NCBI GenBank assembly: GCA_027491555.1
Contig: JAOZGN010000041.1
Location: forward strand, 6,826 to 70,825
Source of the DNA: Thermoproteota archaeon
GTDB taxonomy: Archaea > Thermoproteota > Korarchaeia > Korarchaeales > Korarchaeaceae
Reading direction: 5' to 3'
DNA: 64,000 bases
The notes beneath the pieces were generated by a model. The model ran no database searches and was not told the origin of the DNA. It saw nothing but the letters and a program-made list of their open reading frames with translations. The position numbers were made by a program, and so were the translations under genes. Below are positions 54,181 to 62,214 of the stretch, in pieces. How positions within the stretch are numbered: position 1 is the first letter of the stretch; each line of letters starts with the position of its first letter.

Positions 54181-54810
54181 ATGGACTTGATTGGTCGACG
54201 CCGAGCTACCGCGCTACGCCTCGCAGCCGAGGCTGCCGCGCTGAACGCGGAGGAGGCCCCCGAGGTCAGGGAGCTGACAGAGATCGCGGATAGGATTACC
54301 AAGGGCGAACGACCCATCGCCAAGACGAAGAGGGGAGAGGTGTTTGCCCGAATCTGCGAGGCTTACGCTTCAGGGTGGGATAATCTCTCCAAGCTGGCGG
54401 ATACCCTGTTTGAGGAGCTGGATCCTGGATTGAGGGCAGCGCTCACAGTCTTGCTCGTGGACCTCGCGCCTGAGGCGAAGGAGGAGGCGCTAAGCTCTGC
54501 TCTCCAGTGGCTCGAGCGTGTGGAACCGGACTTCCGGATCGCCGCGGTTAAGGTCCTAGGGACACTCGCCGAGCTGGGAGACAGAAAAGCCCTTGAGGAG
54601 ATTCTAGACGTGTTAAGGGCCAGTAGAGAGGTCAAAAAGGTACGTCTCGCGGCACTCGGAAGCCTTTGGGGTATCGCGGGGGCGCGGCCAGAGACCAGGG
54701 AGAGGGTGACCTCTGAGCTAGGGGGTCTGCTGAGCAGGGAGAGGGATCCCGAGGTCAGACTCGGCATCATTTCAGCACTAATCTCCCTGCTGAAACGCGA
54801 TGGCGGCTGA
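54181..54810 (+). CDS. HEAT-repeat-like helical protein, unknown function
   Basis: A 209-residue all-helical protein with Ala/Leu/Glu-rich units of 30-40 residues (DFRIAAVKVLGTLAELGD, KVRLAALGSLWGIAG, EVRLGIISALISLLK) typical of HEAT-like repeats. Such proteins act as scaffolds. ATG 54181 follows GGGGGG. The partner is unknown. Confidence 0.65.
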   Translation: MDLIGRRRATALRLAAEAAALNAEEAPEVRELTEIADRITKGERPIAKTKRGEVFARICEAYASGWDNLSKLADTLFEELDPGLRAALTVLLVDLAPEAKEEALSSALQWLERVEPDFRIAAVKVLGTLAELGDRKALEEILDVLRASREVKKVRLAALGSLWGIAGARPETRERVTSELGGLLSRERDPEVRLGIISALISLLKRDGG

Positions 54811-54857
54811 GTCTCGGTTAAAATTTGGGGCGTGAAACTCCCTCCGGGGTGGGAGTC

Positions 54858-55532
54858 ATGGGGAGAGTAACCTTCTTGGGACACGCCAACGTGCTGATCG
54901 AGTCCGGCGGCGTCAAGGTCCTCTTCGACCCCTGGATTCAGGGTAATCCGGCCTATCCTGAGGGGCTGGAGGAACCTAAGGGTGTGTTGGCCTACGTGGT
55001 AACCCATGGACACGGCGACCACGGTCTTGAGGATGCCATAAGGCTCTCCAAGGCAAACGGAGGGAAGGTGGTGGGGATATTCGAGCTGGCCAACCACGCC
55101 TCTGAAAGGGGGGCCGACGCTGTGGGAGCGAACATTGGTGGTCCTTTTCAGGTCGGAGACATCGAAGTCGTGCTGACCGAGGCGCTCCACAGCTCTCCGC
55201 TCGGGGCGCCTACTGGCGCTGTCGTAAAGTTCCCGGACGGACTCACAGTCTACCACGCTGGGGACACAGGAGTCTTCCCCGGAATGAGCATGATAGGGGA
55301 GCTCTACTCCCCCGAGCTCGCCATCCTGCCCATAGGCGGGCACTTCACGATGGGTCCCAGAGAGGCAGCGAAGGCTTTAGAACTCCTGGGCAGTCCGAGG
55401 GTCCTGCCCATCCACTACGGTACCTTCCCAGTCCTCTGGGGCTCTCCTGATAAGCTCAGAGATGAGATCAAGGCCAGGAAGCTGGATGTTGAGGTGATAG
55501 AGCTCACTCCTGGATCCTCTGCGGGGCTATAG
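54858..55532 (+). CDS. UPF0173 metal-dependent hydrolase (beta-lactamase fold)
   Basis: About 224 residues. The family layout is intact: FLGHANVLIE, FDPWI, VTHGHGDHG (metal ligands His/Asp), EALHSS, HAGDTG and PIHYGTFP. UPF0173 proteins are small MBL-fold hydrolases of unknown physiological substrate. ATG 54858 follows GGGGTGGGAG; an upstream frame extends to 54825. Confidence 0.88.
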   Translation: MGRVTFLGHANVLIESGGVKVLFDPWIQGNPAYPEGLEEPKGVLAYVVTHGHGDHGLEDAIRLSKANGGKVVGIFELANHASERGADAVGANIGGPFQVGDIEVVLTEALHSSPLGAPTGAVVKFPDGLTVYHAGDTGVFPGMSMIGELYSPELAILPIGGHFTMGPREAAKALELLGSPRVLPIHYGTFPVLWGSPDKLRDEIKARKLDVEVIELTPGSSAGL

Positions 55533-55579
55533 ACCCAGCCCCGCGGCTTTTTTAGATCCGGCAGGCGGCGGCAGGCGAG

Positions 55580-55945
55580 ATGTCCCTCGAAAGTCACGTT
55601 GTTGTGGAGTTTTACAACATTCGGGAGTCCGAGATACTCGACTCACCGAAGAAGATGGAATCGATGCTCAGAGAACTCGCAGAGTCGGTAGGGCTAGAGG
55701 TGAGGGCCCTTCACATACACGAGTTCGAGCCCTACGGCGTGAGCTCACTCCTGCTAACCGAGAGGGGCTACGTTGCCCTCCATACCTGGCCAGAGCACGA
55801 CTACGCGACCGTCAACATAGTTGACTTCGCGCCAGGCGAGTCGAACTGGTCCGAGAGGGCTCTCGAGTTTCTAAGGGAGAGATTGAAGCCCGAGAATGAC
55901 AGCGTCGTAGAGATAAGGACTGGAAGGGTAAGGAAGAATGAGTGA
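55580..55945 (+). CDS. SpeD-fold paralogue without the pyruvoyl serine (likely regulatory pseudoenzyme)
   Basis: A 121-residue homologue of S-adenosylmethionine decarboxylase that aligns without gaps to the active copy at 10364-10750. The ALHTWPE core with His68 is kept, but the self-processing pair Glu62-Ser63 is Arg62-Gly63, and catalytic Cys83 is Phe83. It cannot form the pyruvoyl cofactor by the known route. Its last 8 bases overlap the start of bpsA, whose enzyme consumes the decarboxylase product. A role as an inactive partner that controls or delivers decarboxylated SAM, like the trypanosome AdoMetDC prozyme, is an inference. Confidence 0.85.
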   Translation: MSLESHVVVEFYNIRESEILDSPKKMESMLRELAESVGLEVRALHIHEFEPYGVSSLLLTERGYVALHTWPEHDYATVNIVDFAPGESNWSERALEFLRERLKPENDSVVEIRTGRVRKNE

Positions 55946-57032
55946 CCCCGTGAGATCCTCGCATTCGGCCCCAGAGGAGGCTCTGAAGAGGGCCTTCGAG
56001 CTGTTTTCCAGGTATGACATGGAGTCGACGATCAAGGCCGCGGGTACCGTTTACGGGAGAAAATCTCCAGAAGAGGGCCGACTCTCGTGGGAGAGGGTGC
56101 ACAGGCTCTCCTTCTTCGAGTACGAGGTGCTCGCATATAGGCTCTCTCGACTGGGGAGCCTGGCGAGGCTCGTCAAGGAGGTCCCCTTGATTCCGGAGAG
56201 AGCGCTCAACCTGGCAAGGTCACTTGAGGAAGTCGGGCTCATTGAGATAGGAGAGGGTGGAGCCGTCAAGTTCACGGCCGACCCCTTCGGCCGGAAGGCC
56301 CCAGATCCGGCGACCCTCGAGCTGATACCTAGGCTCGACGTGAACTACGAGTTTGACCAGCTCCAGGTCTCGAAGGAGAGTCTCCTTAGGAGGCTCGCGG
56401 AGGTTTCGGCCGATGTCCCCCTCGACGGAAAGAGCGTCGCGGTGATGGGTGACGACGACTTCCAGAGCGTGGTCTTGGCTAGCAGCTTCGATGTGAGCGT
56501 CACGGTGTTCGAACTCGACGAGAGGGTGATCGGGAAGATAGAGGAGATAGCGCGTCAGAGGGGGCTAAGCGTTAAGGTCGTCAGACATGACTTGATGAAG
56601 CCACTTCCCGAGGACCTGAAAGATCAGCACGACGTCTTCTTGGCTGACCCAACGTACACACTCCCAGGCGTGCAGATCTTCACGTTGAGGGGATGGGAGG
56701 CGCTGGTGAAGGAGAGGGGAAGGAGGGGGTACGTCTGCCTCCTCCCCGACGAGCTTGGGGCCCACCTCAGCCGGGTGTTCAGAAGCTTCGGCGAGATGGG
56801 CTTCGCCGTCGAGAGGGTCGTCGTGGGGCTCAATCAGTACCTGGTCGCGAGGGACAGCCCCATCTACTGGCTGGCCGAGGAGGTTGCCAAGGTGATGGGA
56901 AGGCCTGAGCTCACGGATTCCGTGGTGGGCTACTCGAGCAACCTGTACGTCCTAGTCCTCAAGGAGCCCTGGGCTGCCGAGGGATTCGAGCCAGCCCGAT
57001 GGCCGATATACGACTACTTCCCGACCGAGTGA
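55938..57032 (+). CDS. bpsA: N4-bis(aminopropyl)spermidine synthase (branched polyamine synthase)
   Basis: A 364-residue protein with the BpsA signature GDDDFQS (171-177), where the acidic residues form the active site. A winged-helix-like N-terminal part precedes a Rossmann aminopropyltransferase domain (SVAVMGDDDF, VTVFELDERVIGKIEEIA, VFLADPTYTLPG). It adds two aminopropyl groups to spermidine nitrogen to give branched polyamines that stabilise nucleic acids at high temperature. It is translated with the upstream SpeD-like gene, and its end overlaps the convergent methylthiotransferase by 74 bases. Confidence 0.93.
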   Translation: MSDPVRSSHSAPEEALKRAFELFSRYDMESTIKAAGTVYGRKSPEEGRLSWERVHRLSFFEYEVLAYRLSRLGSLARLVKEVPLIPERALNLARSLEEVGLIEIGEGGAVKFTADPFGRKAPDPATLELIPRLDVNYEFDQLQVSKESLLRRLAEVSADVPLDGKSVAVMGDDDFQSVVLASSFDVSVTVFELDERVIGKIEEIARQRGLSVKVVRHDLMKPLPEDLKDQHDVFLADPTYTLPGVQIFTLRGWEALVKERGRRGYVCLLPDELGAHLSRVFRSFGEMGFAVERVVVGLNQYLVARDSPIYWLAEEVAKVMGRPELTDSVVGYSSNLYVLVLKEPWAAEGFEPARWPIYDYFPTE

Positions 57033-58347
57033 CCCTTATCACAGCCTCCGGAGTGCTGAGGTCTCTCCTTGCCAAGACCCTGCCAACGAGATAGCTCGGC
57101 CGGGCCTCCTCGATGACCACATCGTAGAGGCGGCCGAGCTCAACCTCCCTGCCCACCAGCGCGACAGGCCTGTAGAAGTCCGTCCTACCCTGAAAGCCCT
57201 TCGGCCCGCGCTCTAATGCCAAGACCGTCAGCTCCTCCCCCAGGTAAGCCTCGTTCGCCTTCTGGCCGATCTCCCTGACAAGTTCTGAGAGCAGCCTGCT
57301 CCTGCGCTTGACCGTGGCTGGGTCTGGGGGCCTCCACCTCGAGGCGAGGGTGCCTGGCCTGGGCCCGTATCTGCTGATGTTCACGACTTCAGGCCTGGTC
57401 CTCTCCAGCAGCCTGAGGGTCCTCTCGAAGTCCTCCTCGGTTTCTCCAGGGAAGCCCACTATCACGTCCGTCGCCAGCGTGGTCTCGCGGAATGCCTCCC
57501 GGAACTTCGACGCCAGCTTCTCGAACAGCGCAGCCCTATAGCCCCTGGCCATCCTCCTCAGCACGTCGTCGCTCCCACTCTGCACTGGAATGTGCAGGAA
57601 TCGATATACCCGTGGGTCCTTCATGACGTTCAGCAGATCGTCCATCACCTTGGCAAGCGTGTTTGGATTGGCCATTCCTATCCTCACTCTGTACTCTCCG
57701 GGGATCTCCAAGATCCTTCCAAGGAGTTTCGGCAGAGTCCAGCCGATATCCCAACCGTAGGCAGCCGTATCCTGCGCAGTTATCAAAAGTTCCACCGTTC
57801 CGCGAGAGAGGAGCTCCCTGGCTCTCTCGAACAGCGAGTCCGGGGAGAAGCTCCTCAGCCTCCCGCGGGCGAACCTGGTTATGCAGAAGGTGCACGCTCC
57901 CAAGCACCCCTCAGCTATGGGCAGGGGTGCCGACACCACACTTGCCTGGGTCCTCGGGAGCCTCGCCTTGTCCAGCGGCTCTCTCTCGAGAAATTCAGCT
58001 TTCTCCCCACGGAGGGCGGACTCGGCGGCCTCGACTATCCTGTGAACCGACTTCGGTCCGAGGAGGACCGCCGCGTGCGGCCTGAGTCTCTCCGGCTGGG
58101 TCAGGGCCATGCAGCCTGCAGCTATCACCGGTCGGCCCAGGCTCGCAAGCTGAAAGATCCGATAGGCCATCCTGTCTTCGGTGGGCTTCTTCACGTTGCA
58201 CGTGTTGAGGATGATCACGTCGGCGCTCTGAGGGGAGCCTACCAGCTGAAAGCCCGCACGCAGGAGCAGCGCCGCCATGATATCGGAGTCCGCCCTGTTG
58301 GCGGTGCATCCGTGGGTCTCTATGTACACCCTCCGGGGGCTGTCCAT
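56959..58347 (-). CDS. tRNA t6A37 methylthiotransferase (MtaB/CDKAL1-like)
   Basis: A 462-residue MiaB-family protein in the order UPF0004, radical SAM, TRAM. Three N-terminal cluster cysteines occur in THGCTAN, NTCNVK and AAGCMAL. The radical SAM motif is EGCLGACTFC, and the C-terminal TRAM-like domain starts at YLGEELTVLALER. Archaeal members convert t6A37 to ms2t6A37 in tRNAs decoding ANN codons. The last residues overlap the bpsA gene on the other strand. Confidence 0.9.
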   Translation of the reverse strand: MDSPRRVYIETHGCTANRADSDIMAALLLRAGFQLVGSPQSADVIILNTCNVKKPTEDRMAYRIFQLASLGRPVIAAGCMALTQPERLRPHAAVLLGPKSVHRIVEAAESALRGEKAEFLEREPLDKARLPRTQASVVSAPLPIAEGCLGACTFCITRFARGRLRSFSPDSLFERARELLSRGTVELLITAQDTAAYGWDIGWTLPKLLGRILEIPGEYRVRIGMANPNTLAKVMDDLLNVMKDPRVYRFLHIPVQSGSDDVLRRMARGYRAALFEKLASKFREAFRETTLATDVIVGFPGETEEDFERTLRLLERTRPEVVNISRYGPRPGTLASRWRPPDPATVKRRSRLLSELVREIGQKANEAYLGEELTVLALERGPKGFQGRTDFYRPVALVGREVELGRLYDVVIEEARPSYLVGRVLARRDLSTPEAVIRVTRSGSSRISAIGLARIPRQPRAP

Positions 58348-58406
58348 GTCCGCGCGCCGCGGCCAGCCCGGGTTAATAAGGAAATCCGACCCAGACTGGG
58401 CTGAGG

Positions 58407-58727
58407 TTAATCGGACTCCTCCTCGGAGATGGAGGTAACTCCGTCCAAGCTGGCTATGTTCCCTCCGTAGTACTTGACCACCCTGCTTATCTCCTCGTAG
58501 TCGAGGTCCTCGCCATCCAGAATGACCTTGAGCCTCTCGATGTTAGTGTCATAGTCCTGAACGTCTATCTCGACCCTCGAGACCCCCGGGAGCTCATTCA
58601 GGGCCTCCGCCAGTTCTATTATGGTCGGATTGTGGGGCTTTACGATGTCTAGAACCAGCCTGACTATGCGTACGTCCTTCTCCTCAACCTGTGAGTCTTC
58701 TTCCGCAGACGATCTAGAGCCGAACAC
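58407..58727 (-). CDS. DUF211 (COG1888) protein
   Basis: About 106 residues. The DUF211 core starts at VRIVRLVLDIVKPHNPTIIELA, with LPGVSRVEIDVQDYD, a ferredoxin-like alpha/beta plait. The function is unknown, with a link to metal homeostasis proposed for the family. The frame opens at GTG 58766, but a CTTATATATT box A (58769-58778) touches that codon, so transcription must start below it. GTG 58727, preceded by GGAAGGAGGGAAGGAGG, is the credible start. Confidence 0.82.
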   Translation of the reverse strand: MFGSRSSAEEDSQVEEKDVRIVRLVLDIVKPHNPTIIELAEALNELPGVSRVEIDVQDYDTNIERLKVILDGEDLDYEEISRVVKYYGGNIASLDGVTSISEEESD

Positions 58728-58800
58728 CGGCCCTCCTTCCCTCCTTCCCGGCGCCTCCCGGGACACAATATATAAGTTCGGTGCATCAGACGCCGTTCAC

Positions 58801-59214
58801 TCAGCAGTCCAGCCTCTCGCTTGAGGGAGTCCCCGTGAGCCCTCTGGCGGCCGCGAAGATGTCAGCCACTATCTTGTTTACGGTCCGCGACTTCCCCCCC
58901 TTCAGCCGCAGGAGAACCATCTTTCCACGGGCCTTTTCGGGCAGGCGAGCCCTCTTGTCGAACGTCGCGAGTACCAGTATGCCCCTGGCCAGGCAGTAGT
59001 CTACGAGTTCCTCCGGCCTCTTCCTCGCCCTGACTGCCGACCTAGGGGCCCAAACAGCGCCATAACCCATGTAATTGAGCCTCCTCTGAATAGAATAGTA
59101 GAGGTCCCTCGGGACGGTCCTGTCGAACATGAAGAGCGTCTTGTACCTTGGTCTCGGCCGCTCAGGGGCCGAGCCCCCACGGAGTTCAGGCTTCCCATCA
59201 GAGCGAGTGGGCAA
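58801..59214 (-). CDS. PIN-like domain protein (DUF5615-like)
   Basis: A 137-residue protein. A late central segment (EELVDYCLARGILVLATFDKRARL followed by KMVLLRLKG) has the arrangement of PIN-like DUF5615 proteins, with an acidic residue after a strand, but the N-terminal DEN motif is replaced by MFDRTV. Its 5' end overlaps dtdA by 17 bases, suggesting an operon. It may act as an RNase; a stand-alone antitoxin is not visible. Confidence 0.55.
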   Translation of the reverse strand: MPTRSDGKPELRGGSAPERPRPRYKTLFMFDRTVPRDLYYSIQRRLNYMGYGAVWAPRSAVRARKRPEELVDYCLARGILVLATFDKRARLPEKARGKMVLLRLKGGKSRTVNKIVADIFAAARGLTGTPSSERLDC

Positions 59215-60040
59215 CCTTCCTCGCCCTCAGCACCCTCACACCCAGGTCCTTCAGTATCTCGAGTATCCTGGTCCTCTCCTCTCCCCTCAGCCCCTTCCAG
59301 TCGACTATAGCCGTCTTGGTAGGCCCGCAGTTCCTGCTGAAGGCCTGGACTATCGCCTCTTCGCTCGCCGTGGAGACGTCGTACCTCCTAAGGATGTGTC
59401 CGATGGCCAGCTCCGGCGATCTAATCTGGATTTCTGTGAAGTAGTGGTTGATGTGCGGTCCGCCGAACCCAACAGCCAGAGAGTATCCGCATGTGGGACC
59501 GACGCTCTCAGTGGTCTGCAGATTCCTCAGGGCTTCCAGCGAAGCCTGAACGACCAGCCTGGCCGCCTCCCTTATCTCCCAGTGCTCAGGCCTAGACCCC
59601 ACCTCAACGAAGGCCAGCGGAGTCTCGAGCGTCGGACCGTGGTGAGTGGGTTCCTGCACAGGCTCGAACCCAATCTCCCGCGCCAAATCGGCAACGCTCT
59701 GGAGGAACGCCTTCATGAACGGTGGGCATGCTGTCGACAGGGTCCTAGGGTCCCCACCGAAGGGCGCCTCGCCGAAGTTGCCCGACACGTGGGTCGTGAT
59801 GACAGGGCTTCCCGGTACGCCGCTGTGCCTAGAGAGTATCACTATCAAGTCGGCCCCGTCTGCCCCTAGCTCCCCCTCGCTCCTAACGTAGAGAACCTCA
59901 TCCTCTGGGCGGGACAGCCACGCCCTCACGGAGCCCACCCTGAACTCTTCAGATCCCGTCGCGCTCAGGAGCTCCTCTGCCATAAGGTTGGCAGCGGGAT
60001 CGGCCCTGGAGGCGACGAAGGCCACGCTCTCCAGCCTCAT
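59198..60040 (-). CDS. dtdA: D-aminoacyl-tRNA deacylase (archaeal type, DTD2)
   Basis: A 280-residue DtdA protein. The archaeal DTD2 signatures are visible: SRHSG, HVSGNFG, EPTHHGPTLETPLAFVEVGS and GFGGPHIN. The enzyme frees tRNA from D-amino acids and aldehyde-modified residues. It overlaps the TIM-barrel gene upstream by 4 bases and the PIN-like gene downstream by 17 bases. Confidence 0.92.
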   Translation of the reverse strand: MRLESVAFVASRADPAANLMAEELLSATGSEEFRVGSVRAWLSRPEDEVLYVRSEGELGADGADLIVILSRHSGVPGSPVITTHVSGNFGEAPFGGDPRTLSTACPPFMKAFLQSVADLAREIGFEPVQEPTHHGPTLETPLAFVEVGSRPEHWEIREAARLVVQASLEALRNLQTTESVGPTCGYSLAVGFGGPHINHYFTEIQIRSPELAIGHILRRYDVSTASEEAIVQAFSRNCGPTKTAIVDWKGLRGEERTRILEILKDLGVRVLRARKVAHSL

Positions 60041-60840
60041 TCTCGCGACCCCCCCGCCCTCTCCCAGTACTCCAGGAACTTTTTCCTCGAGACCTCCACG
60101 TACTCCAGGTCGCTGCAGTGGATCTCCAGAGTAACGGTCCCCTCATATCCAATGTCCCTGAGACAGGCGAGGGCCTTCTCCCAGGGAAGCCTTCCGGCGC
60201 CTACGGGTATGTGGTCGTCACCCTTCCCGTAGTTGTCGTGGGCGTGCACGTGGAGTACCCTACTGGACGCCTTCTCGACGTATGACTGGACCTTCTCTAT
60301 TCCTCCCAAAAAAGCATGTCCCAGGTCTAAGGTGAATCCGAGTTCTGGGAGGGCTCCCAGCAGGTAGAGGATGTCCGACACAGAGCTGAAGGCGCCGTGG
60401 TCAACATTTTCCACGTGTACCCTGACTCCAACATCGACCCCCTTGGCCACCAGCCTCCTCATGGCCTCGAGGTTGAGCCTCCTGGCTTCGTCCCTATACC
60501 TAGCGAGCCATCCTGGGGTGTACGGGTGCACCGTCATGAAGGGCGCGTCCAACTCTACCGCCAGGTCCAGGAGCTCCTCCGCATACCTCATGGCCCCTTC
60601 TCTGACTCCCTCGTATGGGCTTGCGATCTCCAAGTACCAGGGAGCGTGCAGAACCACGTCTAAGTCTCGGGTAGAGAGGAGGTTCAGGATCTCCCTCTTG
60701 GCCTCGCGGACTCTCTCGAGGCCGGCGCCCGGCCACTCGACCGTGAGTTCCAAGTAGTCAAGATCGAGCTCCAAGAGCGCCGTGAGGTCGTCGAGCACGT
60801 CTTTCGCCGGATTGTTCATGGCGCCGAACTTCAGCGGCAT
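60037..60840 (-). CDS. Sugar-phosphate isomerase/epimerase-like TIM barrel (AP2 family)
   Basis: A 267-residue AP2/xylose-isomerase-like barrel: LHAPWYLE, TVHPYTPG, HVENVDH, LDLGHAF, HVHAHDNYGKGDDHIPVG and TLEIHC carry the metal-binding His, Glu and Asp. This is closer to sugar isomerase/epimerases than the endonuclease IV-like protein at 6428. Substrate unknown. First gene of the dtdA-PIN-like operon. Confidence 0.82.
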   Translation of the reverse strand: MPLKFGAMNNPAKDVLDDLTALLELDLDYLELTVEWPGAGLERVREAKREILNLLSTRDLDVVLHAPWYLEIASPYEGVREGAMRYAEELLDLAVELDAPFMTVHPYTPGWLARYRDEARRLNLEAMRRLVAKGVDVGVRVHVENVDHGAFSSVSDILYLLGALPELGFTLDLGHAFLGGIEKVQSYVEKASSRVLHVHAHDNYGKGDDHIPVGAGRLPWEKALACLRDIGYEGTVTLEIHCSDLEYVEVSRKKFLEYWERAGGSRE

Positions 60841-60899
60841 GCCGCTGAGCCTCGCCGCGCATGATCTTAAGTAGGTTGACGGCAGCCCGCGGTCGGGGA

Positions 60900-62111
60900 A
60901 TGTGGAGGCTCATAGTAGACGCGGCGCTGGAGTGGCTGCCGCTGACCGCTCAGCTATCGCAGAGATCCCAGGCGGTCGCCGGACTGCTAGCTGACCCCAG
61001 AATGGTGATTGCGAGGGACCTTCTCCCAGCCGAGGCCTCAGCACTGGCTACCTCGCTGGCAATCACCCTCATCTGGCTTAAGCTGGGCTTCAGGGCGGAC
61101 TGGATACTCGGAGGGGTGGTTCTGCTCGGTTTGAGCGTGATGACGGCCGCGGGCGCGCTCATGACGAGGATGGGGCTCCTCCAGACCTCCGAATTCATGG
61201 GGATAGGAGTCACGGAGGGGGCGGTGGCAGGCCTTATCCAGGGGATAAGCATGATGGGGTTCGGCGGCACCGGGCTCAGCGTCGCTGCCCTGACGGCGAT
61301 GGGCGTTCGGCTGCGGGAGGCGCTCATCGTCTCCTCGGCCGCTGGGGTCCCGGTCGCGCTGGCCTCCGGCGTGGGGTGGAGATCTCTGATTCCCCTTGCA
61401 GTATCCGCCGTGGGCGTCGTGGTCGCGTCAAGGGCCCTAGAGTCCGTCAAGCCTACTACCGTGTCGCTAGCGATATCCGTGCCCACCATCGTGGCTAATG
61501 CTGGAAGCATCAGGGTCCTCCTAGAGAGGCGCCTATACTACGACCAGCTCACCGAGAGGGTGGCCTCGTGGGTGAGGAGGTGGGGCCCAGCGGGTCTCAT
61601 CTTGGCTATGGTGGTGCAGTCTATCATCTCTCCGATCCCGGCCGACGCGATTCTCGTGGCTGCCGGGGCCCTCGGCATGGACGTCTGGATCGTGGGGGTA
61701 GTGGGCGGAATAGGGTCGGCGCTTGGGGCCATGGCCAACTTCTACATTGCAAGGCTGGCCGGCAGGCCCTTCGTGGAGAGGGCCTTCAGAAGCGAGGTCT
61801 TAGACTCCGTCGACAGGTGGTTCAGGAGGTGGGGCCCGCTGGCGGTAGTAGTCGTGAGGCTCATCCCCTTCAGCCCCATAGACTTGATCTCCTACGCGGC
61901 CGGGCTCACCGGAATGAATCCGCTCCACTTCTTCGCCGCAAACCTGGTGGCCCTCATCCCCAGGGCCGCGCTGTTCGGGTACATCGGCAACCTCCTCTCG
62001 AGAGGGAAGGTCTGGCCGGTCCTGTTGATCCTGGCCGTCATCCTCGGGAGCGCGGCCGTGTACGCCTCAAAGGGTAGGGTAAGGCGACTGCTCAAGAGGG
62101 GCGAAGGGTAA
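60900..62111 (+). CDS. Fusion of a half BacA/UppP-like domain and a DedA (SNARE-associated) domain
   Basis: About 403 residues, mostly membrane. Residues about 95-150 resemble the second inverted repeat of undecaprenyl-diphosphate phosphatase BacA/UppP (a TEGAVAGLIQGISMMGFGGTG loop where PGxSRSG is expected), but its catalytic Ser and Arg are missing. From about 225 on it is a complete DedA protein: SPIPADAILVAAGALG, a second GxxR-like loop RLIPFSPIDLISYAAGLTGM and a membrane tail. DedA/UptA proteins flip polyprenyl phosphate. ATG 60900 was chosen because a CTTAAGTAG box A lies about 30 bases upstream; the frame itself opens at ATG 60861. Confidence 0.75.
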   Translation: MWRLIVDAALEWLPLTAQLSQRSQAVAGLLADPRMVIARDLLPAEASALATSLAITLIWLKLGFRADWILGGVVLLGLSVMTAAGALMTRMGLLQTSEFMGIGVTEGAVAGLIQGISMMGFGGTGLSVAALTAMGVRLREALIVSSAAGVPVALASGVGWRSLIPLAVSAVGVVVASRALESVKPTTVSLAISVPTIVANAGSIRVLLERRLYYDQLTERVASWVRRWGPAGLILAMVVQSIISPIPADAILVAAGALGMDVWIVGVVGGIGSALGAMANFYIARLAGRPFVERAFRSEVLDSVDRWFRRWGPLAVVVVRLIPFSPIDLISYAAGLTGMNPLHFFAANLVALIPRAALFGYIGNLLSRGKVWPVLLILAVILGSAAVYASKGRVRRLLKRGEG

Positions 62112-62135
62112 ATACTGGGTCACCCCCCCTTAAGT

Positions 62136-62214
62136 GGGCCCGTAGCTCAGCACGGATCAGAGCGCCGGCCTTCGGAGCCGGTGGTCGCGGGTTCAAGTCC
62201 CGCCGGGCCCGCCA
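62136..62214 (+). tRNA. tRNA-Arg (TCG), CCA encoded
   Basis: A complete cloverleaf without intron: acceptor GGGCCCG/CGGGCCC, D stem GCTC/GAGC, anticodon stem CCGGC/GCCGG with loop CTTCGGA (anticodon TCG), T arm GCGGG-TTCAAGT-CCCGC, discriminator G at 62211, then genomic CCA. A GGGTAAATA box A lies about 28 bases upstream. Its 3' end overlaps the stop region of the convergent radical SAM gene. Confidence 0.96.
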
